Origin: CAWJNF01 sp963844235
GTDB lineage: Bacteria; Actinomycetota; Thermoleophilia; Gaiellales; Gaiellaceae
Assembly (NCBI GenBank): GCA_963844235.1
Contig: CAWJNF010000004.1
Location: 992,001 to 1,056,000, forward strand
DNA length: 64,000 nucleotides
Direction: 5' to 3'
Part shown: positions 42,481-50,952 of the stretch, one piece after another
How the letters are laid out: each line of letters starts with the position of its first letter
Position numbering within the stretch: position 1 is the first letter of the stretch
The notes under the pieces: generated by a model
Told to the model about the DNA's origin: nothing
Databases searched by the model: none
What the model saw: only the letters and a program-made list of their open reading frames with translations
Made by a program: the position numbers and the translations under genes

Positions 42481-43104
42481 GTGGCGAGGCACACGCACTC
42501 GGAGTCCCCAGGGGAGCGGCGCGAGGACGCGTCGGGCTCGCCGTCGCACATCGACGGGGAGAAGTTCCGCGACACCATCGGTCACTTCGCGAGCGGGGTG
42601 ACGATCATCACCGCCCAGCACGACGGGACGAACTTCGGAGTCACCGCGAACGCCGTCACGTCCGTGTCACTCGAGCCGGCGATGCTGCTCGTCTGCCTGA
42701 ACCGGAAGTCCAGGACCCAGGGCGCCGTCAGCCGGAGCAGAGCCTTTGCCGTGAACATCCTCGAGGAGCGTCAGGGCGACCTCGCGGTGCGTTTCGCCAT
42801 GACCGGCCCCGGCAAGTTCGACGGTGTCGACGTGCGGCACGGCGACATCGGAAGCCCGCTGATGCAAGGCGCGCTCGCCCATCTCGAGTGCTGGGTGATG
42901 GAGGAGGTCGCGGCGGGAACGCACGTCGTCTACCTCGGAGGCGTGCATCGAGCCGAGTACTTTCCCGGGGAGCCGCTCGCCTACTTCCGCGGGCGCTTCG
43001 GACAACTCGAGCTCGACCGCGACGTGCCGGCCGACGCGGACATCCTCGATCCCGCTCTGAGCCAGCACTTCCACGACGCGCTGACGTTCTTCACGCACGG
43101 ATAG
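42481..43104 (+). CDS. Flavin reductase (HpaC/DIM6-NTAB family)
   Basis: The 207-residue protein has the split-barrel flavin reductase pattern: FASGVTIIT, VTANAVTSVSLEPAMLLVCLN and the AFAVNIL strand. It would supply reduced FMN/FAD to a two-component monooxygenase. None is adjacent, so the HpaB-type, StyA-like, LLM or group D enzymes in this window are possible partners. An unusual C-terminal tail (ALSQHFHDALTFFTHG) extends beyond the core. Start is GTG 42481. Confidence 0.85.
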   Translation: MARHTHSESPGERREDASGSPSHIDGEKFRDTIGHFASGVTIITAQHDGTNFGVTANAVTSVSLEPAMLLVCLNRKSRTQGAVSRSRAFAVNILEERQGDLAVRFAMTGPGKFDGVDVRHGDIGSPLMQGALAHLECWVMEEVAAGTHVVYLGGVHRAEYFPGEPLAYFRGRFGQLELDRDVPADADILDPALSQHFHDALTFFTHG

Positions 43105-43133
43105 CCGGTGGAGCACGGGAAGCCCTGCCGTCC

Positions 43134-44111
43134 GTGATCGTTCGCTGGGGACTCGCCGAGCTTCCCGCCGTCCTCGCCGAGCTCGAGGTCGAGCGGCCGC
43201 TGCTCGTCACGAGCAAGCGCTGGGCCGAGCTCGAGCTTCCGGTCGAGCTGCGTTACACGGGCGTCGGTCCCCACGCCGACGCGCGAGGGGTCGAAGGGGC
43301 GCTTGCGCTCGCCCGCGACTCGGACGCCGACGTTCTCGTCCCGCTCGGCGGCGGCAGCGCGATCGACAGCGCCAAGGCAGTCTCGTCCGAGACCGGGCTT
43401 CCGATGATCTCCGTGCCGACGACCTACAGCGGCGCGGAGTGGACGCCCTTCTTCGGGTCGCGCGACGCCGAGACCGGGATCAAGCGCGCCGGGGGCGGAG
43501 CCCGCGTCGAGGGGATCGTCTACGAGCCCGAGCTGACGCTTGGCCTTCCCGCGGCCGAGAGCGGCGGCACTGCCATGAATGCACTCGCACACTGCGCGGA
43601 AGCGCTGTACTCGCGCGATCGAGAGCCTGAAACCGACCAGGAGGCGCTGGCCGGCGCGAGCCTCATCTCACGCTGGACGCCCGCGGTGCTCGCAAACGGC
43701 TCCGACCTCGCGGCGCGCACCGAGCTCCTGCGCGGCGCCATGCACGCCGGCGCTGCCCTCGGGGCCGGGATGGGCGTCGCGCACGCGATGGCGCAGGCGC
43801 TCGGGGGACGGTTTGGCCTCCCCCACGGTGCGATGAACGCGATCTGCCTTCCGGCCGGCCTGCGCTTCAACGCCGAGGTGGCTGCGGCCGAGCTCGCGCG
43901 GCTCGCCGACGCGATGGCGTGCTCCGACCCGATCGAGCGTGCCGAGGAGCTCGCAGCGCTGTCCGTGCCGACGCGGCTGCGCGACCACGGCGTCCCCGCC
44001 GACGAGCTCGACGCGGTCGCAGAGGCGGCAGCGGAGCGAGCGGCGGCGAAGACGAACCCGCGCCCGGCATCCGCGGCCGAGATACTCGAGCTGCTACGAA
44101 GCGTCTGGTAG
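43134..44111 (+). CDS. Maleylacetate reductase (iron-containing alcohol dehydrogenase family)
   Basis: The 325-residue protein has the NAD motif GGGSAIDSAKA, PTTYSGAEWTP characteristic of maleylacetate reductases, and metal-binding His in ALAHCAEAL, GVAHAMAQ and GLPHGAMNA. It reduces maleylacetate to 3-oxoadipate, linking the hydroxyquinol dioxygenase (50.9 kb) to the CoA-transferase (40.8 kb). GTG 43134 begins the first strand; the protein is slightly shorter than the usual 350 residues. Confidence 0.9.
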   Translation: MIVRWGLAELPAVLAELEVERPLLVTSKRWAELELPVELRYTGVGPHADARGVEGALALARDSDADVLVPLGGGSAIDSAKAVSSETGLPMISVPTTYSGAEWTPFFGSRDAETGIKRAGGGARVEGIVYEPELTLGLPAAESGGTAMNALAHCAEALYSRDREPETDQEALAGASLISRWTPAVLANGSDLAARTELLRGAMHAGAALGAGMGVAHAMAQALGGRFGLPHGAMNAICLPAGLRFNAEVAAAELARLADAMACSDPIERAEELAALSVPTRLRDHGVPADELDAVAEAAAERAAAKTNPRPASAAEILELLRSVW

Positions 44112-44149
44112 CGAGGCTGAACTGCAAACGACCAGGAGGTGCTCGCGCG

Positions 44150-44608
44150 ATGATCGAGGAAGGTAGCCCCGCCCCAGACTTCGAGCTGAAGGACGACGCC
44201 GGCCATACGGTGCGGCTCTCGGATTTCCGCGGCAGCCTCGTTGTCCTCTACTTCTATCCCAAGGACGACACGCCCGGCTGTACGAGGCAGGCCTCTGAGC
44301 TGCGCGATGCGTACGGCGAGCTCCGCGGGCGGGGTGCCGTGCTCCTCGGCGTCAGCCCGGACGACGAGGAGTCCCACACGCGCTTCAGGGAGAAGTTCAA
44401 CCTGCCGTTCCCGCTGCTCGCCGACACGGACTGGGCCGCCGCGAAGGCCTTCGACGTCATCGGCGAGCGGAGCTTCGACGGAGGGCCTCCCAAGCCGTCG
44501 ATCCGCCGCTCGACGTTCGTCATCGCCGCCGACGGCACGGTGGCACGCGCGATGTACGACGTCGAGCCCGACGGCCACGCCGACACCGTGCTCGCCGCGC
44601 TTCCGTAG
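44150..44608 (+). CDS. Peroxiredoxin, Bcp/PrxQ family
   Basis: The 152-residue thioredoxin-fold protein carries the peroxidatic Cys in TPGCT. The resolving Cys normally five residues later is Ser here (TPGCTRQAS), so it should act as a 1-Cys type enzyme needing an external thiol. AGGAGG precedes ATG 44150. Placement after maleylacetate reductase suggests protection from peroxide leaked by the oxygenases. Confidence 0.9.
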   Translation: MIEEGSPAPDFELKDDAGHTVRLSDFRGSLVVLYFYPKDDTPGCTRQASELRDAYGELRGRGAVLLGVSPDDEESHTRFREKFNLPFPLLADTDWAAAKAFDVIGERSFDGGPPKPSIRRSTFVIAADGTVARAMYDVEPDGHADTVLAALP

Positions 44609-44623
44609 AGTCACAGCGAGGCG

Positions 44624-45655
44624 CTAGGAGAGCTCCGCCCGGACGACGGCCGCGGCATCGGCAAGCGCACACAGCTTCGCGTAGGCGCTCGCGCGCGGGA
44701 GATACTTCATGCCACAGTCCGGCGCGGGCATGAGCCGCTCGGGGGCGACGTGGCGAAGCGCCTCACGGATGCGCTCGGCGACGAGCTCCGTGCTCTCCAC
44801 GGCCGGGTCGTCCGTGGAGACGACGCCGAAGACCACGGTCTTCTCCGGGATCCGCTCGAGCACGGCCGGGTCGAGGCCGGGCTGCGCCGCCTCGATGGAG
44901 ATCTGGTCGACCGGGCTGTCGTTCAGCTCCTCGAGGAACGAGTACGCCGCGGGCTTGTCCTTCACGAACTGCCCGTACCCGAAGCACATGTGCAGCGCCG
45001 TCACGCCCTCGACGCCGTCGAGGGCCCGCTCGATCACCTCCACACCGTAGGCGCGGGCACTGTCCGGCGCGACCTGCAGGTAGGGCTCGTCCAGCTGGAC
45101 GACGTCGGCGCCGGCCGCGAACAGCGCCTTCGCCTCCTCGTTGACGGCCGCCGCGAAGTCGAGCGCCATCGCCCGCTCGTCGCGGTAGTGCTCGTCCTGC
45201 GTCTGGCGGGCGAGCGTGAACGGCCCGGGGATCGTGATCTTGATCCGCCGGTCGGTGCTCGCGCGCAGGAGCTCGACGTCCCTCACCTCCACCGGCCGCA
45301 CGCGGCGGATCGGCCCCACGATGCGCGGCGCTTCGCTCGGAAGCCCGCTGCGCCCGATGAACGTCCCGGGGTTGTCGACGTCGATACCCGAGAGCGCGTT
45401 CGCGAAGCGGTTCGAGTAGCTCTCGCGGCGCGCCTCACCGTCGGTGACGAGATCGATCCCGGCGCGCTCCTGGTCCCGGACGGCGAGGAACGTGGCGTCG
45501 TCCTGGGCCTGCTCCAGGTGCTCGGGAGCCACGCGCCAGAGCTCGCGCGCAAGGGCGCGCGGCGGCGGCCGCTTCGAGAGCCGCTCGCGGTCGATCAGCC
45601 AGTCCGGCTGCGGGTAGCTGCCGACGACAGTCGTCTCGAGCAGCCTGCCGCCCAC
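44624..45655 (-). CDS. MetE-like (cobalamin-independent methionine synthase C-terminal family) protein
   Basis: The 343-residue stand-alone C-terminal-type MetE protein has the zinc-site residues in LHMCFGYG (His, Cys) and PDCGMKYL (Cys), and IPGPFTLA near the middle. It lacks the N-terminal half of full MetE. It follows an alcohol dehydrogenase by 8 bp, like the second MetE-like gene at 20555, which also follows one. That repeated pairing suggests a methyl-transfer role in degradation rather than methionine synthesis; this is inference. GTG 45655 is the chosen start. Confidence 0.83.
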   Translation of the reverse strand: MGGRLLETTVVGSYPQPDWLIDRERLSKRPPPRALARELWRVAPEHLEQAQDDATFLAVRDQERAGIDLVTDGEARRESYSNRFANALSGIDVDNPGTFIGRSGLPSEAPRIVGPIRRVRPVEVRDVELLRASTDRRIKITIPGPFTLARQTQDEHYRDERAMALDFAAAVNEEAKALFAAGADVVQLDEPYLQVAPDSARAYGVEVIERALDGVEGVTALHMCFGYGQFVKDKPAAYSFLEELNDSPVDQISIEAAQPGLDPAVLERIPEKTVVFGVVSTDDPAVESTELVAERIREALRHVAPERLMPAPDCGMKYLPRASAYAKLCALADAAAVVRAELS

Positions 45656-45663
45656 CCGACTCC

Positions 45664-46776
45664 CTACTCGGCGCGGGCGGTCGGCATCGAGACGATCGCC
45701 CGCCCGACGATCTCGTGGCGGTCGAGCGCCTCGTAGGCCTCCTGGGCCTGCTCGATCGCATAGCGCCGCGTCACGTTCCTGCCCACGTCGACGACGCCCC
45801 GTTCGACAAGGCCGAGCAGCGTCGGCATGTCCGACCGGGGGCGCGCACCGTACGAGCCCTGGATGCGCAGTCCGCGGCGGACGAGCCGGGTGACGTCGAT
45901 CGGTGCCCGCACGTCGGCGGGCGTGATCCCGACCGCGACGAGCCTGCCGCCGTCCCGGAGCATGCCGAGCGCCTGCAGGAAGGTCTGCTCGCGCCCCAGC
46001 ACCTCGAACGCGACGTCGACGCCGCCGCCGGTCAGCTCCAGCAGCCGCTCGACGGGATCTCCCTCCGAGGCGTCGATCGCGTCGGTCGCCCCGAGGGCGC
46101 GCGCCGCCGCGAGCTTCTCCTCGCTCACGTCGACGGCGACGATCTGCAGCGCGCCCTGCACCCGCGCGAGCTGCACGATCAGCGACCCGACCCCGCCGGT
46201 GGCCACGACGGCGACGCGCTCGCCCATGCGCAGCTCGGCGGCCCGCCGCACGGCCCCGAACGCGGTCATCGCAGCGCAACCGAGGGTCGCTCCCTCGTCG
46301 AACGGCACGTTGACAGGCAGTGGGAAGACTGCCGTCGCCGGGAGCACTGCGTACTCGGCGAGCCCACCCATCGAGTACATGGCGAGTGGGGTTCCGTCGA
46401 GGCGGTAGAGCCGGGTCGTGCCGTCGTAGAGCGTCCCGCGCAGGCGGTTGAGGGCAAAGAACTTCTCGCAGAGGTCGTCGCGGGCCTGGCGGCAGGCATC
46501 GCACTCGCCGCACGGCATGATGAACGTGCCGACGACCGTCGAGCCGACGTCGGGACCGACGACGCCCTCGCCGAGCTCGACCACCGTGCCGGAGATCTCG
46601 TGACCGAGCACGGCCGGGGTCGGAAACGCGACCTCCGCCTTGATCACATGGAGGTCGGTGTGGCAGACGCCGCAGGCGGCGACACGGACGAGCACCTCGC
46701 CGCGACCCGGACGCGGCACCGCGATCCGCTCGATCCGAAGCGGCTCCCCGGGCGCCGGGAGGACCGCTGCGAGCAT
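45664..46776 (-). CDS. Zinc-dependent alcohol dehydrogenase
   Basis: The 370-residue medium-chain dehydrogenase shows GVCHTD, GHE, the structural zinc cluster CGECDACRQARDDLC and the NAD site ATGGVG. ATG 46776 fits the family start; GTG 46815 would add 13 residues and could be leaderless after a TAGGCT -10 box. The promoter would touch the palindromic element at 46828. It likely oxidises an aromatic or short alcohol; the substrate is not known. Confidence 0.85.
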   Translation of the reverse strand: MLAAVLPAPGEPLRIERIAVPRPGRGEVLVRVAACGVCHTDLHVIKAEVAFPTPAVLGHEISGTVVELGEGVVGPDVGSTVVGTFIMPCGECDACRQARDDLCEKFFALNRLRGTLYDGTTRLYRLDGTPLAMYSMGGLAEYAVLPATAVFPLPVNVPFDEGATLGCAAMTAFGAVRRAAELRMGERVAVVATGGVGSLIVQLARVQGALQIVAVDVSEEKLAAARALGATDAIDASEGDPVERLLELTGGGVDVAFEVLGREQTFLQALGMLRDGGRLVAVGITPADVRAPIDVTRLVRRGLRIQGSYGARPRSDMPTLLGLVERGVVDVGRNVTRRYAIEQAQEAYEALDRHEIVGRAIVSMPTARAE

Positions 46777-46827
46777 CGTCCCGTCCGTGCCGTCGGGCGA
46801 CTGCGTCGTCGTCACGCGGACAAGCCT

Positions 46828-46917
46828 AGATGGTTGATCCAGGAGATCCGCCTCCGCCGGAGCGTCAGCTGGCGCTCTGGGACACGAAGCGCACGTGGAT
46901 CGTGGAATCAACCATCT
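46828..46917. repeat. MITE-like element with AGATGGTTGAT ends, copy 2
   Basis: A 90-bp segment in the divergent gap between an alcohol dehydrogenase and a monooxygenase has 11-bp perfect terminal inverted repeats (AGATGGTTGAT). These match the ends of the 178-bp element at 12389-12566. The interior differs in length and sequence and carries a small GAGCG/GCGCTC hairpin. A regulatory dyad is the alternative reading. Confidence 0.55.
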
Positions 46918-46992
46918 CGATGCCGGCTGCCGGGCACGCCCGGTCCGTGCTAGCGTCGCCCGTCCCAGGCACGCACGAGGAGGTTCGCGGCC

Positions 46993-48633
46993 ATGAGCGA
47001 TGGCGATGTTCCCGTCCTGATCGCCGGCGGCAGTCTCGTCGGCCTTTCGGCCGCGGTCTTCCTCGGCACGCACGGCGTCCCGTCGCTCGTGGTCGAGCGC
47101 CATCCCGGCACGGCCATCCACCCGCGCGCGGCGCACTTCAACCAGCGAACCATCGAGCTCTACCGCGGCGCCGGCCTCGAGCCTGCGATCGAGGAGGCGG
47201 CAGCGGCCGAGTTCGTCCAGAACGGTGCCATCATGGCGGTCGAGACGCTGGCGGGCGAGGAGCTCGAGTGGTACTTCCGCTCGGTCAACGAGGGGTTCGA
47301 GGCCCTTAGCCCGACACGGCGGCTGTTCATCACACAGCGAGGCCTGGAGCCGATCCTCCGCGAGCGTGCCGAGGCGCTCGGCGCGCGTCTCGAGTACGGC
47401 TCGGAGGTCGTGGCCGTGGAGCAGGACGCCGAGAGCGTGACAGCCCGGGTGCGAGACCGAAGCGACGGAAGCGAGCGTTCGGTGCGCGCCGGCTACCTCG
47501 TCGCGGCCGACGGCAGCCGCAGCCCGGTACGCGAGCAGCTCGGCATCCGGCTGCGCGGCCATCCGCCCTTCGCCCAATGCCTGACGATCTACTTCCGCGC
47601 GGACGTCAGGCCGCTGCTGCGCGACCGGGTGCTGAGCGTCGTGTACGTCTTCAACGACGACGTCCAGGGCTTCTTCCGTTTCGAGATCGAGGGCGACGCC
47701 GGCTTCCTCGCTGTCAACGCAGCGCGTGACGGCAGGGGCGAGCGCACGAGCGACGTCGCCGCCGACCAGAGCGAGGCGAGGTGCGTCCAGCTCGTCCGGA
47801 CCGGGCTCGGCGTCCCGGACCTCCCGGTCGAGATCGAGAACGTCCAACCCTGGATCGCGTCGGCCGAGTGGGCCGAGCGCTTCTCGGACGGCCGCATCTT
47901 CCTGGCCGGCGACGCCGCCCACGCCATGCCGCCCACCGGCGGCTTCGGCGGCAACACGGGCGTGCATGACGCCGACAACCTCGCCTGGAAGCTCGCTGCC
48001 GTGCTGAACGGCACCGCCGGCCCCGAGCTGCTCGCCACCTACGACGCCGAGCGACGTCCCGTCGGCGAGTTCACCGCCGAGCAGGCCTACACGCGCTGGG
48101 TGGTCCGGCTGGCCCCGGAGCTCGGGAAGGAGGGCCTCGCCCCGTTCGTTCCCGACGCGCCGATCGAGCTCGGCTACCGGTACCGCTCGGATGCCATCGT
48201 CGGCGAGGAGGGCGACGATGGCGCGCTCTACGAGAATCCGCACGAGCCGTCCGGGAGCCCGGGCGCGCGCGCGCCGCACGTCACGCTCGAACGGAACGGC
48301 AGCCCGCTCTCGACCCTCGACCTTGCGAGCCCCGGGTTCGCGGTGCTGGCCGGCGCCGCCGGCGAGGAGTGGTGCCGCGCTGCCACGACCGCTGCGGGGG
48401 AGCTCGGTGTCCGGCTCGACGCCTACCGCGTCGGCGCCGGTGGCGATGTGGCCGACCCGACCGGACGCTTCGCGGCGGCGTTTGGCACAGGGGAGGAAGG
48501 CGCCGTGCTCGTGCGTCCCGACGGGTTCGTCGCCTGGCGAGCGCGAGCCGCGTCCGACGACTCCGGCGCGGGGCTGGTCGAGGCGCTCGCTACCGTCCTC
48601 GCCCGATCGCCGAGCGCGGCGCGAGCGGGCTGA
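46993..48633 (+). CDS. FAD-dependent aromatic monooxygenase (phenol hydroxylase/RdmE-like)
   Basis: The 546-residue group A flavoprotein has AGGSLVGLSAA for FAD, PRAAHFNQRTIELYR, the DG motif AADGSRSPVRE and GDAAHAMPPTGGFGGNTGVHDA. A C-terminal thioredoxin-like domain (about residues 410-540) is typical of phenol hydroxylases and polyketide hydroxylases such as RdmE. GGAGG precedes ATG 46993. In a hydroxyquinol cluster it may hydroxylate a phenol or resorcinol derivative. Confidence 0.87.
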   Translation: MSDGDVPVLIAGGSLVGLSAAVFLGTHGVPSLVVERHPGTAIHPRAAHFNQRTIELYRGAGLEPAIEEAAAAEFVQNGAIMAVETLAGEELEWYFRSVNEGFEALSPTRRLFITQRGLEPILRERAEALGARLEYGSEVVAVEQDAESVTARVRDRSDGSERSVRAGYLVAADGSRSPVREQLGIRLRGHPPFAQCLTIYFRADVRPLLRDRVLSVVYVFNDDVQGFFRFEIEGDAGFLAVNAARDGRGERTSDVAADQSEARCVQLVRTGLGVPDLPVEIENVQPWIASAEWAERFSDGRIFLAGDAAHAMPPTGGFGGNTGVHDADNLAWKLAAVLNGTAGPELLATYDAERRPVGEFTAEQAYTRWVVRLAPELGKEGLAPFVPDAPIELGYRYRSDAIVGEEGDDGALYENPHEPSGSPGARAPHVTLERNGSPLSTLDLASPGFAVLAGAAGEEWCRAATTAAGELGVRLDAYRVGAGGDVADPTGRFAAAFGTGEEGAVLVRPDGFVAWRARAASDDSGAGLVEALATVLARSPSAARAG

Positions 48634-48733
48634 CGGTTCTGCGCCAACCCTCTACGATTTCGGCGATGATCGTGTGAGGCGCCGGGGCGAAGGCGGAAGC
48701 GGGCGGCAAGCGAGCAGAGAAGGGGCGGTCCAC

Positions 48734-50305
48734 ATGGCCAAGGTTGGCGACGAGCGGCAGGAGACGACCTCGGATCGGGCGACCCGCCCGCTGACGGGCG
48801 AGGAGTACCTCGACACCCTCCGGGACGGCCGAGAGGTCTGGATCTACGGAGAGAAGGTCGACGACGTGACCGCGCACCCCGGGTTCAGAAACGGCGCGCG
48901 CAGCGTCGCCCGGCTGTACGACGCCCTGCACGATCCGGAGCAGAAAGACGTCCTCACCATGCCGACCGACACGGGCAACGGCGGCTACACGCACCCCTTC
49001 TTCAGGGCACCGATGTCAGCGGAGGATCTCGTCCGCGGCCGCGACGCGATCGCGGCGTGGCAGCGAATGACGTACGGCTGGATGGGCCGCAGCCCCGACT
49101 ACAAGGCGGCCTTCCTCGCGACGTACGGGCCGAACGCCGACTACTACAAGCCGTACGAGGAGAACGCCCGCCGCTGGTACCGCGAGGCCCAGGAGCGCGT
49201 GTACTTCATGAACCACACGCTCGTGAACCCGCCCGTCGACCGAAACAAGGAGATCCACGAGGTCGACGACGTGTTCATCCATGCGGTCAAGGAGACCGAC
49301 GAGGGCGTGGTCGTGCGCGGCGCGAAGATGGTCGCGACCGGCTCGGCGTACTCGAACTACAACTTCGTCTCCTACCACGGCTCCACGCCGATCAAGAAGG
49401 AGGAGTACGCGCTCTCCTTCTTCGCGCCCATGAACCTGCCCGGCGTGAAGCTGCTCTGCCGCCCCTCGTACGAGTACATGGCGGCGACGATCGGGAGCCC
49501 GTTCGACTACCCGCTCTCGAGTCGCTTCGACGAGAACGACGCGGTGCTGATGTTCGAGGACGCCGTGATCCCGTGGGAGAACTTCCTCATCTACGGCAAC
49601 CTCGAGATAGCGAGCACGTACCATCTGACCGGCTTCATCTGGCGCGCGCTGATGCAGGGATGCACCCGCCTCGCGGTCAAGCTCGACTTCCTGGCAGGCC
49701 TGTTCATCAAGATGGTCGAGGCGACCGGGACGATCGAGTTCCGCGGCATCCAGGCCTCGATCGGCGAGATCCTCGCGTGGCGCAACATGTTCTGGTCGCT
49801 CACCGACGCCATGTGCCACAACCCCGTGCCGTCCGCCGGTGGGTCGGTGTTGCCGAACATCGAGGCCGCGTCGGCGTACCGCATCCTCTCGAACCAGGCC
49901 TACCCGGCCATCAAGGCGATCATCCAGAACCAGACGGGCGGGGCCCTCATCGTCAGGCCCTCGAGCTCGCGCGACTGGCAGCACGAGGAGCTGCGGCCGC
50001 TACTCGACCAGTTCTACCGCGGCTCGAACGACTACAGCGCGGTCGACAAGATCAAGCTCGTCAACCTGCTCTGGGATGCCATCGGCAGCGAGTTCGGCGG
50101 CCGGCACGAGCTCTACGAGCGCTCGTACTCGGGCAGCCACGAGCTGACCAAGCTCGAGTGCTACTGGATGGCCAAGGGTGACGGCACGGTCGATCGGATG
50201 AAGGGATTCGCCGAGCAGTGCATGGCCGAGTACGACCTCGACGGCTGGACGGTGCCCGACATGGTCGACGCCGGCGACGTCAGGATCGTCGGCGGGACCT
50301 CCTGA
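48734..50305 (+). CDS. HpaB-family FADH2-dependent phenol monooxygenase (GraA/TftD-like)
   Basis: The 523-residue oxygenase follows 4-hydroxyphenylacetate 3-monooxygenase HpaB: the TYGWMGRSPDY region and NHTLVNPPVDRNKE contain the Arg, Tyr and His that position the phenol. Next to a flavin reductase and hydroxyquinol 1,2-dioxygenase it is most like GraA (resorcinol) or TftD (chlorophenol) hydroxylases that make hydroxyquinol. 4-Hydroxyphenylacetate is the other option, since HpaDE are encoded at 2.6-5.1 kb. AAGGGG precedes ATG 48734. Confidence 0.88.
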   Translation: MAKVGDERQETTSDRATRPLTGEEYLDTLRDGREVWIYGEKVDDVTAHPGFRNGARSVARLYDALHDPEQKDVLTMPTDTGNGGYTHPFFRAPMSAEDLVRGRDAIAAWQRMTYGWMGRSPDYKAAFLATYGPNADYYKPYEENARRWYREAQERVYFMNHTLVNPPVDRNKEIHEVDDVFIHAVKETDEGVVVRGAKMVATGSAYSNYNFVSYHGSTPIKKEEYALSFFAPMNLPGVKLLCRPSYEYMAATIGSPFDYPLSSRFDENDAVLMFEDAVIPWENFLIYGNLEIASTYHLTGFIWRALMQGCTRLAVKLDFLAGLFIKMVEATGTIEFRGIQASIGEILAWRNMFWSLTDAMCHNPVPSAGGSVLPNIEAASAYRILSNQAYPAIKAIIQNQTGGALIVRPSSSRDWQHEELRPLLDQFYRGSNDYSAVDKIKLVNLLWDAIGSEFGGRHELYERSYSGSHELTKLECYWMAKGDGTVDRMKGFAEQCMAEYDLDGWTVPDMVDAGDVRIVGGTS

Positions 50306-50319
50306 CCGGCTCGGCTGCG

Positions 50320-50952
50320 TTGGCCCTGGACGACGATCCCGCCGGAGCGCCCGCGGAGTCCCGACCGGAGGCTGCGGAGGGCCTGGACGGGAACCGCTAC
50401 CGGGAGGCGATCGCGCACTTCGCCACCGGTGTCACGGTGATCACGACGCTACGAGGCGGCGAGCCCGCCGGCATGACCGCGAGCGCCGTCGCGTCGCTTT
50501 CCCTCGAGCCCGTCCTCCTGCTCGTCTGCGTGAGCAATCGCCTGCCGACCCACGAGGCGATCGAGCAGAGCCGGGCGTTCGTCGTCAACGTCCTCGGCCA
50601 GGGCCAGGAAGAGCTGGCCCGCCACTTTGCCACGCCGGCGCCGGACAAGTTCACGGGAGTGCCGCTTCGCGACGGCCACGAGCTGCCCGTGCTGGCGCAG
50701 GGTATCGCCCACTTCGTGTGTGACGTGCACGAGCGCTTCCCGGGCGGCGATCACTCGATCTTCATCGGGCTCGTTCGCGAGTGCGACTACATTCCCGGCC
50801 GCCGGCCGCTGCTCTACTACCGCAGCGCGTTCGGCGCCCTCCACGACCCGCAGGCCGAGGCGACCCGCGACGCGCTCGGCTGGGATATGCCGTCCCTGAG
50901 CGGGATCGGCCCGCTCCACGGCAAGCGGGAGGACGAAAGGGGCAGGACATGA
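50320..50952 (+). CDS. Flavin reductase (HpaC/GraD-type) partner of the HpaB-like oxygenase
   Basis: The 210-residue split-barrel protein has HFATGVTVITT, MTASAVASLSLEPVLLLVCVS and AFVVNVLGQGQ. It follows the oxygenase gene by 14 bp and overlaps the dioxygenase gene by 4 bp, so it is the dedicated reductase. No ATG or GTG is available early; TTG 50320 is the best start. An acidic, Ala/Pro-rich leader precedes the domain. Confidence 0.86.
   Translation: MALDDDPAGAPAESRPEAAEGLDGNRYREAIAHFATGVTVITTLRGGEPAGMTASAVASLSLEPVLLLVCVSNRLPTHEAIEQSRAFVVNVLGQGQEELARHFATPAPDKFTGVPLRDGHELPVLAQGIAHFVCDVHERFPGGDHSIFIGLVRECDYIPGRRPLLYYRSAFGALHDPQAEATRDALGWDMPSLSGIGPLHGKREDERGRT

Noticed and set aside
45664..48279. 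Minus-strand frame of 871 codons covering the FAD monooxygenase region.
   Set aside because: Only residues of the alcohol dehydrogenase at its C-terminal end are protein-like; the rest is antisense to the monooxygenase gene at 46993.
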